Shown piece after piece: positions 54,818 through 63,823 of a stretch of DNA of 64,000 nt (positions within the stretch are counted from its first letter, which is position 1; the number at the start of each line of letters is the position of its first letter). The stretch is from Chrysoporthe austroafricana. Lineage: Eukaryota > Ascomycota > Sordariomycetes > Diaporthales > Cryphonectriaceae. A program made the position numbers and the translations under genes. The stretch spans positions 4,960,001 to 5,024,000 of the forward strand of contig JYIP02000003.1 in NCBI GenBank assembly GCA_001051155.2, given 5' to 3'. The notes beneath the pieces are model-generated. The model saw nothing but the letters and a program-made list of their open reading frames with translations, was not told the origin of the DNA and made no database searches.

Positions 54818-55788
54818 GAGCTCTCGGTGTGCTGAGCTTTTGAGCGTTCTATGGTGGCGTTTAGGGACTGGGAGGCTTGGTCATGGACGATACCCATTGC
54901 ATAGCCCAGCGTCAGGGTTCCGGCGTTGTGAGGTTGACGCTCTTGTCCCTTAGTCTAGTAATTTTGATTTTTGATTTTCTTGCCTTGAATTCCTCCCTGG
55001 CCATCTCATGACGGGTCTTCGCCCTACTTCTCTGCCGCACAAGGTCATCCATGCGCCTAGCACATGGAGCGTACTCCATGTAGCACCACGCTGGCCCTAT
55101 GAACTTGTTGTGAGGGCAGACTGCGTAAGATCGCAAAGGGCTGAACGGCCGGCTCGATGGCAGTAACTGTCAAGACGAGGATCTAGCTGACTATTGCTGT
55201 AGACTGTCCCACATTGGGCAGTGCTATATGTGGCAATGTAACAGACTTAAGCAGCAGTAGATGGAGATGGTCAAGCCGGTATGCCATGTGTGCAGCCCGG
55301 CGAGCCCAATGTCCTTTTCTCCTTCAGTTTTTCTCTTTCATCTCCAACCCCATCATTACCATTCTTCATTTGGGCTTCTGGACGTTGAATCACTAGCAAC
55401 AAGAGCTTGCGGCCATGTTGAGGGTAATCACAAAGCCAGGCACGGATGGTAGACAAGTCTGAAATCTCGCTACTATTCAATACATTTCCAACAACCACCA
55501 ACAGAAGTCCTAAATATGTACAAATAAAATTCTTAATGCAGAGATCCGCAGTATACAATTTACGAAAATGATGCTCTTGGTATTCACCTCGGCCAGCGCT
55601 CTACATGACGGCGCTGAGATGCAGGCCTGTCACGGCCCCGCCCCTGCCGATGACAGCGCAGTGGCGGGGACCAGGAAGCACTGCAGCGCCAAAACACGAT
55701 ACAGTGCTCTTCTCCTCGCCTGCCCGTCTCTCCCTCCCTGGAGAGCACACACACGCCCGCCTCCTGCGCCGACACCCTCCAAGCCGCC
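54818..55788. other. Region between APC10 and the NMNAT-like gene
   Basis: About 970 bp. It contains the APC10 terminator and the promoter of the gene at 55789. A minus-strand frame at 54912-55160 might be coding (separate entry). Confidence 0.35.
54912..55168 (-). CDS. Possible small gene or gene fragment
   Basis: On the minus strand the frame ending at 54912 reads CPHNKFIGPAWCYMEYAPC and then ARRMDDLVRQRSRAKTRHEM and AREEFKARKSKIK. This looks like ordinary protein, with Cys spacing in the first part and a charged helix in the second. Upstream the frame continues to about 55168, just after a GACAG that could be a splice acceptor, but I found no convincing upstream exon or start. An ATG at 55136 would give 74 residues. 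It could be the last exon of a small gene or a relic. No family recognised. Confidence 0.3.
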
Positions 55789-56832
55789 ATGCCTCCAGCA
55801 GCTCACGTAGAGGCAGAGACACCCACCAGCATGACCCTGCCCCGCCTGCAATCCGCCCTGCGGGCGTTCCAGTCGTCGGGCAGGGCTTTCGAGCTCATCG
55901 GCGCGGCCGCGGCGCCCCGGCGGTGCGGGACGCTGGTCGTCCTGGACTCGAGCTTCAACCCGCCGACGATCGCGCACATGCGGATGGCCACGTCCGCGCT
56001 GCAGGAACTACATACGCAGAAGGACATCGCCGCGACGCTGAGGGGCGGTGCGGCCGACGAGCGCGATGGCGGCGTGCGGCTCCTGCTGCTGCTGGCCGTC
56101 AACAACGCGGACAAGGCGCCCAAGCCGGCGTCGTTCGAGCAGCGGCTGCTGATGATGGGGGCGTTCGCGGGGGATATACAGCGTGCGTGGCGGGAGGCAC
56201 AAGCACAGCAACGTCAAGATCAGCTGCAGCATCCGGAAGGCGAGGACGACCTTCCCGTCGACATCGGCCTGACGACACACCCCTACTTCCACGACAAATC
56301 ATCGGCCATCGCCGCCTCGCCCGCGTACGACTTCTCACCCTCCCACCCCACCTCCTCGTCGCCCTCCTCCTCTTCCCCAGAGATGCCGGCCACCGAGCAG
56401 ATCTTCCTCGCAGGCTTCGACACGCTGATCCGCATCTTCAACCCCAAGTACTACACGCCGCCGGTCCCCGAGCAGGGCGTGACGCCCGGCGGAAGCAGCG
56501 ACAAGACACCCATGCAAGCGGCCCTCGGGCCGTTCCTCGCGCGGGCTCGACTGCGCATCACGATGCGGACGGACGCGGACTGGGGCGGCCGAGAGGAGCA
56601 GGTGGCATACGTGGAGCGGCTGCTGCACGGGGACGAGCTGGAGAGGGTCGGCGGGAGGAAGGAGTGGGCGCGGCGGGTGCAGATGGTCGAGGGAACGGAC
56701 GGGGGCGACGGGCTGGTGCTGAGCAGCACGGAGGCGAGGGCGTCCGTGAAGGACGGGGACTGGGGACGGCTGAGGAGGCTGGTGCCCGAGGGCGTCGCGG
56801 GCCTGATCGAGGGTGGGGAGGTGTCGTGGTAG
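55789..56832 (+). CDS. Nicotinamide-nucleotide adenylyltransferase-like protein (Pof1/NMNAT family), 347 aa
   Basis: A single open frame. The nucleotidyltransferase fold is marked by LVVLDSSFNPPTIAHMRMA (about 49-67), the (S/G)xFxPxTxxH signature that binds the nucleotide phosphates. LLLLLAVNNADK follows near 100 and FEQRLLMMGAFA near 115. The segment EQIFLAGFDTLIRIFNPKYY (about 205-225) corresponds to the family's substrate-side strand and helix. The C-terminal GLVLSSTEARASVKDGD fits the conserved ISSTxVR motif that contacts ATP. In fungi this subfamily includes Pof1, reported to have NMN adenylyltransferase activity for NAD synthesis. A Ser/Pro-rich insertion of about 20 residues interrupts the core near 185-205. 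Two in-frame ATGs (55789, 55831) are possible starts. Confidence 0.85.
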   Translation: MPPAAHVEAETPTSMTLPRLQSALRAFQSSGRAFELIGAAAAPRRCGTLVVLDSSFNPPTIAHMRMATSALQELHTQKDIAATLRGGAADERDGGVRLLLLLAVNNADKAPKPASFEQRLLMMGAFAGDIQRAWREAQAQQRQDQLQHPEGEDDLPVDIGLTTHPYFHDKSSAIAASPAYDFSPSHPTSSSPSSSSPEMPATEQIFLAGFDTLIRIFNPKYYTPPVPEQGVTPGGSSDKTPMQAALGPFLARARLRITMRTDADWGGREEQVAYVERLLHGDELERVGGRKEWARRVQMVEGTDGGDGLVLSSTEARASVKDGDWGRLRRLVPEGVAGLIEGGEVSW

Positions 56833-57852
56833 GAGGGGCAGGTCGTCCACCTCGAGGGGACGGCAGCGAGTCGTGTCGATAATGCACATGGTCGTCTGGT
56901 GGACATACGAAGTAGCATCACAGACTCACTCACTCGACGAATATGCGGCGTAGACGATGACGGCAAGCCACGGCAGTCGAGGTGCCACGATTTGGCGTGC
57001 TGCTGTCTGCTTGCTCGCGAGGACCTCCCCTCGCATCACAGGGCAACGCCCCTCCAGTCGAGCGACTCGCGACATGTCCACCACGAGAACAGGGTGACCA
57101 GTGAAGTCTGCCTTGTTGGTTGACAACTGACTGGCCGACACGGGTTGAAGAGGCACTCGTACGGCAGGCGAACGCGAGACGGCCTCAAGGCGGGTCATGT
57201 TTACGAAGCAGAATTTTTCTTCCTCACGACTCGAGACCAGCCCGAGTCAGCAACGAAAAAAAAAAAAAAGAAACGCCTGTCAGAATTCCATCGACACCCA
57301 CCCCGCCCGAGCGCCCGAAGGCAAGACCTCGAGGAAGATCGGGGTAGAGATCATCACCACTCCCTATACAGCCGATCCGTGAGGAAAGACCGCCACCTTT
57401 GCAGGCAGATCGGGAGCAAAAGTTGGTGTTTCACCCTAGGGCGTCGAGGATTTTTGGTCATCGTCCAGGGTAGGTTCTGTAGCTATGTTGGGAAACATAG
57501 AAGATGGGACGATACCTATAGAAATGATTCTCTAGAGTATTGTCGACATGAAGAAGAAAAAAAGAAGAAAGAAAATAGAAAAGGATGTGCGAGATGCACG
57601 TTTATATATCTGTGTGGGCAGTGCACGGGCCAGCCTGCTGATGCAACTTACCGCCTTACGAATCAAGTATGGCGCTGGCAGAATTCGGTCTGCGCTGCGA
57701 GCTGCACTAAATCAGAAAAAACTCTGACTAAAAAACCCGCGCTACGAGTCAAGCACTGATGAGAGAGCCACCAACAGTGACCGTACTATGCTACAAAATT
57801 GCGTAGTGGAGTCGTATGCATTTGTCCCTCGGGGTCCCAAAAAGAGCGCCCG
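56833..57852. other. Convergent intergenic region
   Basis: About 1 kb between the NMNAT-like gene and the SNF2 remnant. A poly(A) run of 13 lies at about 57256-57268 and AG-rich tracts near 57550. No gene seen. GC content drops towards 57800, where the accessory block begins. Confidence 0.35.
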
Positions 57853-59275
57853 CTAAACCTGCTTGCTCTCTTTGTTAGCACTCAGCTCTGCTAAGGGCTG
57901 CCCGCCACCAGTCTTCCTCTTTTTCTCGGCTCCTTGGACGGCGTCCAAACCCTGTTCTCCCGCCAATGTGTCCTTAGCTGCTTTCTTGACCCCTTCGGCA
58001 GCCTTCCTCTTTTCCCCGGTTTGGACCGCGTCCAAACCCTGTTGCGCGCTGTCGATCCACGTGTTATCAAGCGGGGTGCCCGTAAGCATAATGCAAGCGT
58101 CACATGAACTTCTCAGAACAAAATTGCCGCATAGGTGCGGCTTCTGGTGTTCTTAATTATATGAGCCTCGTCAAGGGCCAGGAGTCTTCCCAGATGCTTA
58201 GGATTGTCTTTGAAGATCCCCGACAAAAGCGACAGAGCTGGCCTCTTTGGTAGACGGTCTCCCGGGCTATGTTCGCGTACTGCCTTGTTGAATTTCCCCA
58301 CGCGGACGAACTCTGACACAACTTGACTATACGACGTGACGATGACCTGGTATTTGAAGAGTTCGACAGGAGAGACTATTTCCCCCGAGAGCCAAATAGC
58401 CCTCATACTGCTCTGTATCTCGAAGTGTTAGCACACTAATACTGAAGTAGTGGACCAGAATATGAGCTCCTTCACCTCGTAGAACCACCCCGAGATCTCA
58501 CGCATCCACTGTGCACAGCAGGATACCGGAGCAATGACGATACAAGGTCCATCTCCCGGGCGACAGGATGCCGAGATGGCCATCAATAACGGCAAAGTCT
58601 TTCCCAGCCTGGGTAAATCGGCAATAATAACGCCTTTGAACTTATTTTCCAGTAAGTGTAAGGCTACTGTTGCGGCATACTGTTGATGAGGGTATGGCTG
58701 GACCTGAGGTCGTAGCCCAGGAATAGGTCCGATAGGCTGAAGGTTGTATTTCTTAACCTGTACAGACAAATATATTCAGCAAGGGTAGATTTGGATACTG
58801 TCCAGTATGATATACGACATACTATGGCTGGCTGAAGACTGTTCAAATATTCTAAGAGGACGCCCTCGTTGAGAGCTTCGTCGTCCGACTCTGATTCTGA
58901 TTCTGATTCGGATTTGGATTCGTATTCGGATGGCTCAGATCCCCCCTCGGCTTCACGACCACTGATCAGGTCGTCCTCAGCTTCGGCATCGCCATTTTCA
59001 TTGTCGTCGACTCCGTTCTGGAGATCTAGTAAGCCTGTGCCAGCCACGAGGTTGTCCATAATATCGGATACTGCATTGCTTCGGTTCAAGGGGTCGAGAT
59101 CGTCCAGCCGGCTCGCCGCCGTTATCATCTTGACAGTGAGGCGGCGTATGCGCTCGCTCATGTCTCCTGTCATCTTGAGGCCAAATGGACGACGCCCAAG
59201 TGATATTTTATTGATGATATGCGAAAGGTTTAATTCTTGCGAAACCTGAACATTTTTAGCGGCAAGCCATAGCAT
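57853..59275 (-). pseudogene. Truncated, frameshifted SNF2-family ATPase remnant
   Basis: Exon 1 is 59275-58823, intron 58822-58758 (GTATGT...ACAG), exon 2 is 58757-58476, intron 58475-58413 (GTGAAG...ACAG) and exon 3 starts at 58412. Motif I reads IIADLPRLGKTLPLL, degenerate against the usual ADEMGLGKT. Motif II is LALDEAHIIKN and motif III LTGTPLDNTW. Motifs II and III are in different frames: after KNTRSRTYAAI the reading must shift by one base in an AAAA/TTTT run at 58120-58123. After motif III the protein leaves the helicase fold for a Lys-rich tail with two copies of QGLDAVQ(T/G)(G/A)EK(R/K). The helicase C-terminal lobe is absent, so it cannot be a working remodeller. If the indel were an error the product would be about 431 aa. 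An acidic Ser/Glu tract precedes the ATPase part. Confidence 0.65.
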
Positions 59276-59545
59276 ACTACCATGGTGAAGACGAACGGCG
59301 ATGTGTAACGAATTTTGAGTTGTGAACGGTAAATCTGGAAGCTGCTAAACTCTTGTCAGACAGACAAAAGAAGCGACTGGAAGCTGTAGAAAGTGGAGAG
59401 AAGCTTCCTGAATAGATTAGATGGGCTTGTAAAAATTATTAGTAGACTTTGGAGCTTCACCCAAATCACAAACACTACCATCGCATACCATTACGAGATT
59501 GGCCACGATATCGCGCCTTCCCCTCTGAGAATCGACCATTTACGA

Positions 59546-59748
59546 TGGCAGATAACGAGAGCATCAATACCGATACCGGTTCCCGGCCTAAGCCAGAGGT
59601 CAGTGCTGCTAGCCTGACGAGCCTCCCAGTCGAGACGACCCCAGGGATATTGGATCCGCCTTCTGGATTTGATCCTGAGCAATGGGGAGAGTGTATTAAT
59701 ATTGTCAAAACTGGGAAAGGTTGGGTTAGGCGTGCATATCTTCATTAA
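59546..59748 (+). CDS. Possible small hypothetical protein, 67 aa
   Basis: The frame begins MADNESINTDTGSRPKPEVS and continues through SGFDPEQWGECINIVKTGKG to a stop at 59748. The composition is plausible for a small soluble protein. A GT at about 59722 and the CTCTCAG before 59759 could splice out a very short intron and extend it by about 30 residues (LGMRCLNMLSYIS), but a 38-nt intron would be unusual. It is divergent from the SNF2 remnant, 270 bp apart. No family recognised. Confidence 0.35.
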
Positions 59749-59873
59749 TCCTCTCAGATCTGGGAATGAGGTGCTTAAATATGCTCTCGTACATTTCCAC
59801 AAAACAAAAATCACAACGTTTCCACCTAAGTAACCTTATAATCAAATGATTATCCTGTGACCGTCTTGAAATC

Positions 59874-60301
59874 ATATTGCATTCATGGCATGGTTGCCAG
59901 CAGCTTTGGTAGGCTCAGAAGTGGCGGGCGTAGCAGAGGAGGACGCTCCGCCTGTACTACGCCTACTTCTCCTGTCCATCCCTTCCTTTATCCTCTATGA
60001 GGATGAGAATTCTTTCCAGGTATCTGTCCAGGTCTCTGAGGACTTGGATAATCTCCCGGTTCTTGGTAGAATATAGGGCAGCGTATAGGGCCGCGAGCTG
60101 CTCGAACAGGCTCTGCAGGGCGGCCCGTCCTTCTCTGGTAAGTACTGCTCTGTTATAGCCTTGTTGGACGATGCCCAAAGATAGACTCGTTAAAAGGGAT
60201 GCCGACCCGTCGCCTCGGTTATTATTTTTTTCCACGTTTACCCTTATCGCTACGTCGCGCGTGCCGTTACTGACGATATCCCAAGATAAGCTTTCAGCCA
60301 T
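59874..60301 (-). CDS. Small helical orphan protein, possible C-terminal frameshift
   Basis: The frame from ATG 60301 encodes 112 residues to a stop at 59963: MAESLSWDIVSNGTRDVAIR, then a basic VEKNNNRGDG loop and a long helix (ALQSLFEQLAALYAALYSTK, REIIQVLRDLDRYLERILIL). A one-base shift near 59983-59988 (short C/T-run context) would instead continue through MDRRSRRSTGGASSSATPAT to a stop at 59874, a natural-looking disordered tail. Either end is possible. It is divergent from the gene at 60802, and both begin MAE. No known domain; a helical bundle of this size could mediate oligomerisation. Confidence 0.45.
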
Positions 60302-60801
60302 TTTCGCGAGAGACTCTAGGCTGTACGTATTCTGGGGGGTGACAAAGTGTCGTTCGAGAGAACTGGGTGTACATAGATTGTTGATTATGCAGACGTGAAG
60401 TAGCAGACGATGTGGAGAGTAATGTGGACGGCAGCGAAGGGTGCTCGGTAAATTTCGAAACTACTGGGTAGGTCTATTGGGTGTACTTTATTGTCCTGCA
60501 AAGACGAGCGCCCGCACACCTAGGTGCTGCATTGCCCCCCATTTCATCTCAATCAAGTTTCGCCCCCGCTAAACCAACCTACAGTGGGCTCTCTAACCTG
60601 TTTTCTCGTCTGGCATTTATCGGAAGGGGCGGCGGAAGTCTCGCTCGATAGACCTTCGTCTTCTGACTAACTCAGCCCAAGAACCACCACCCTCTTGCAC
60701 ATTGGCAGCCATACGCAGGCCGCAAGCCACTTCTGATCCAGACGCCTACTTTTGCATCATCTAGCCTCTGTCGGACAACGTCCAACCAGCTCCTATCGAA
60801 C
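60302..60801. promoter_or_regulatory. Shared upstream region of two divergent orphan genes
   Basis: 500 bp between ATG 60301 (minus) and ATG 60802 (plus), presumably holding both promoters. No motif stands out. Confidence 0.35.
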
Positions 60802-61448
60802 ATGGCGGAAAAGCGTACTGATTGGTCAAATATCGAACTCAACAACCTGAAGAACGACATCAAGAATCTTCTGACCGTTTTAGACACTACTGCCGCCACT
60901 ACAAGCAAGCACAAGGGGTACAGAGCCCGAAAAGGCATGTCGAAAGAAGAAGCCATGGAAGTGGTACGAGAAGACCTGGACCGTATAGCGGGACATTCAT
61001 TCAACCAAACTACCGCCCGCACAAGTCACGATAGCCTCGATATAGAGGCTGTAGGCCTAGTTCGCCGTCTTCATAGGGAGCTAAAGCGTCTGCTAGTCAA
61101 CATAAACATACAAATTGACCTGGAGGAGGATGTCCACATGTTGGAGGAGGATGCCCGCAAGCTGCTAAAATCAACTATATTGGCACTCGACCCTTATCAG
61201 CCGTTCCTTCAAGCCTTCGAAGCCAGTAAAGGTAATTTGACTGGCCCTTTTTGTCTTACGAGAAGTTTGCTAGCTAACGAAGGAAACCTATAGACATTCC
61301 AAAACACGAAGATACAGATTGCAGCCATACCAAGACGCTTCTCACTCGTATGGCCAGCCGACGCGACCTTAACGAGGGAAGCATGTTCTTTGGAAATGTG
61401 GGCTTGGAGGGGGGTGAAGAGGATGAGGAGAACGAGGCCGAGGGCTAG
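60802..61448 (+). CDS. Orphan helical protein, two exons, 194 aa
   Basis: Exon 1 is 60802-61231, the intron 61232-61293 (GTAATT...ATAG) and exon 2 is 61294-61448, phase consistent. It starts MAEKRTDWSNIELNNLKNDI and is almost entirely helical: NLLTVLDTTAATTSKHKGYR, GMSKEEAMEVVREDLDRIAG, LVRRLHRELKRLLVNINIQI and DLEEDVHMLEEDARKLL. The second exon has SRRDLNEGSMFFGNVGLEGG and ends in an acidic EEDEENEAEG tail. No transmembrane helix, signal peptide or catalytic motif. Codon use is less GC-biased than in the housekeeping genes nearby, in line with an accessory or young gene. The function is unknown. Confidence 0.6.
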
Positions 61449-62323
61449 GAAATTCAGAGGCAAATAGACCCGGACGACGATGTCTTCGATGTTTAGGGGT
61501 TTTTTTTGGGGGGGGGGCTTATGAACACATGCAATGCAATCAATAATCTATGGACGACGTCCAAGAATTTGCTCTTGAAAGAATAGTGAGGAGACACTCA
61601 GCACTCTTTGAATACAAGGTGAAGTGAAAGAGAGTACTGAGATCAAAAAATTGCCTGTCTGTGGCTCACTTGGTGATCAGCAGTCCACACAAGGCAAGTC
61701 AAGTCGAGTCAAGTCGAGTCAATGCGAGTCAAGTCGAGTCAAGTCGAGTCAAGTCGAGTCAAGGCAAGGCAAGGCAAGGCAAGTGGTACCCTTGCACTTG
61801 ACTTGCCGAGGCTTTACCATGTCTCGTGAGCTTTCCTTGGGCGGAGAACGGATATTCAATTGTACTAGAGCACGTCGACATGAAGAAAAACACAAGAGAA
61901 AGGAAACGGAAATGGGAGAGCTGGGAGCTGGCCGCCTGCCGGATTAGGGCTAGCTTACTCTGACAAGGACTTCTGCCGCTGTGTCTCTTTTTTTACTTTT
62001 TATTTTTTTTTATTTTTTCCTTCCCCTCGCCGCGACACCCATCGGAGAGGCTCCACCACGGTGAAACTTCTGCCAGTAGACCAGTTAGACCGGCCCGTCT
62101 CGGCGCTGCCTCCGCCCGGACAGGCTCCGAGACAGCGGGTTCATAGAGGCTGCTGTCCCATGCAGGCAGCGGCCAACAGTCTCTTCCATTGGACTTCTGC
62201 CGTTATATTCCATGTGGGGCCGCCGTATGATGCCCTGGTCCCTCTGCCCCGCGCGGCGGCCAGCATTGTCGGTAGTGCACATATAGTATTCCTGGTCGCA
62301 TTCATCCGCATCAAACGCTGAAT
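61449..62323. other. Repeat-bearing intergenic region
   Basis: About 870 bp without a supported gene. It contains a T8-G11 mononucleotide junction near 61500, a decanucleotide tandem array (separate entry) and T-rich tracts near 61990-62020, then the tRNA gene. Confidence 0.4.
61696..61783. repeat. 10-bp tandem repeat (AGTCGAGTCA)n followed by GGCAA repeats
   Basis: About seven units of AGTCGAGTCA or single-base variants occur head to tail (one copy reads AATGCGAGTC), then four to five GGCAA pentamers. The internal half-unit AGTC(A/G) gives a 5-bp sub-period, so the array probably grew by slippage. Confidence 0.9.
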
Positions 62324-62414
62324 GGTCCGGTGGTGTAGTTGGTTTATCACGTCAGTCTAACATTCGTTTGAATGCGAGCACTGAAGGTCCCCGGTTCGAG
62401 CCCGGGCCAGATCA
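62324..62414 (+). tRNA. tRNA-Val (anticodon AAC) with a 16-nt intron
   Basis: The sequence folds as a complete tRNA. The acceptor is GGTCCGG with CCAGATC and discriminator A. The D arm is GTGTAGTTGGTTTATCAC, the anticodon stem TCAGT/ACTGA, the variable loop AGGTC, and the T arm CCCGG-TTCGAGC-CCGGG. The anticodon AAC is at 62359-62361. The intron is 62363-62378, directly after position 37 as in eukaryotic nuclear tRNAs; removal leaves the 7-nt loop CTAACAC. A and B box promoters are internal. A T5 run at 62419-62423 is the Pol III terminator. One acceptor pair is a C5/A68 mismatch and another is G-U, so the acceptor stem is slightly weakened. Confidence 0.88.
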
Positions 62415-63823
62415 TCGCTTTTTGTGCCTCTTGGTGGGTGTTGATGGTTTTGCATTTTTGCTGCGCTCAGAAGGATAAAGGGGCGATAATAGGTGGTGGT
62501 ACGTATACGTATGTGGGGCGCCGTGGTGCTGGGAAGGAGTGACGACGAGTACTTAGGGCGATTTAGACTAGCACATAGCCTTTCTCCTGCATAATCAACT
62601 GCATCATACATCAATTCTGGCTGAACCGGTCCCAACCTCGACATTCGCCTCAATATTTCTCCATGTTGCCTTGCCTTCTCGAGGTGAAGGGCCGCCAGTA
62701 TCGGACAAGCTCGGTGATGCTGCTGGAGGGCTGCGCAAGCCGAGAACTCGGGTCTCGTCGAGAGTCGGCAGCCTCTTGCCCACCTCCCCCGTCTTCGCAT
62801 TTTCTGCCTAGTTACACTGGATCTCATCGCATGTACAAGAGCACCACGGCCGTGCGTCCTCGAAGGAGGGTGGTAGATGTCTATATCTTGAGTGAAAGAC
62901 AGACCCCGCTGGGCCGGTGTTGGCGAACGAAGTATGGACATTGTCTTTGTCAATCTGTTCCTCATTGCTAGGCGTATCAGTCTGACTCTCGCGACTCGGG
63001 CTCCTCATTTAGGTCGCAACTCCACAGAGCACACCAATTGTCTTACACGACTTGCTCCGCTGGCTCGTCAGCCTCGTTTGTCTCGTGAGAGGTGCCTGTT
63101 AAAGAAGGTCAAGCGAATGGCCCGTTCACCTCATATCGAGCATCTTGCATGTGCCAGAATCAGCCTCAGTTTGTCTTGCCAGAGTCCGAAATCGAACTCG
63201 GTGTCCTGTTAGCGGGCTACGGAGGGCAAGCGGCTACTTAACCATCTTGAAGTCCCGAGGAAGATAAATAATGACATCAAAAATTGGCACACCTTTCTTC
63301 AGCATCCCGGAGCTTTTGTGGCATGATGCGCCATATTCCACAAGAGCACAAGACAAGGGTCGGGCCGGATTACGAGAGAGGCGGCACTGGAACGAAGGCA
63401 GATCCTCTATCCCTACGCACCTTCACCGGCAAGACGGGGCGAGGCTGCAGCAAGGCAACAGCCTTCTGAACGCCCACCTGGTTTTTCACACCATTCAACC
63501 TAGCCATGCCGACTGATGGTGAACATTCACTTGCAGCCTCACGGCTGAGTAAGCTGTGCAACCCACTGCGCCTAGGGTAAGCTGTCGACCCCGCGGTCCC
63601 CGCCTTCAGTCGCGCCGCAGGCAGCAGTGCAGCCCGACCTAGCCTTAGCCTGTAAGGTCTCGATACACGCCAGCTACCAATTATTATTATCTATCTACCT
63701 ACTTAGTGCCTACGACGTGGTAATAAGGTCACCTCAACCCCTACGGTCTCCTACCGCACTTCTCCTCTCGCCCCGTTCACGCGCAACCAACCGCCAACGG
63801 TATCAGATCGTCGAACCATCATC
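62415..63823. other. Intergenic region
   Basis: About 1.4 kb. No protein gene is supported. A minus-strand segment at 63183-63260 carries A-box- and B-box-like sequence but does not fold as a tRNA. The last 150 bp are C-rich leader of the gene at 63824. Confidence 0.35.
62419..62423 (+). terminator. Pol III terminator of tRNA-Val
   Basis: Five T on the coding strand, four bases after the tRNA 3' end. Confidence 0.75.
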
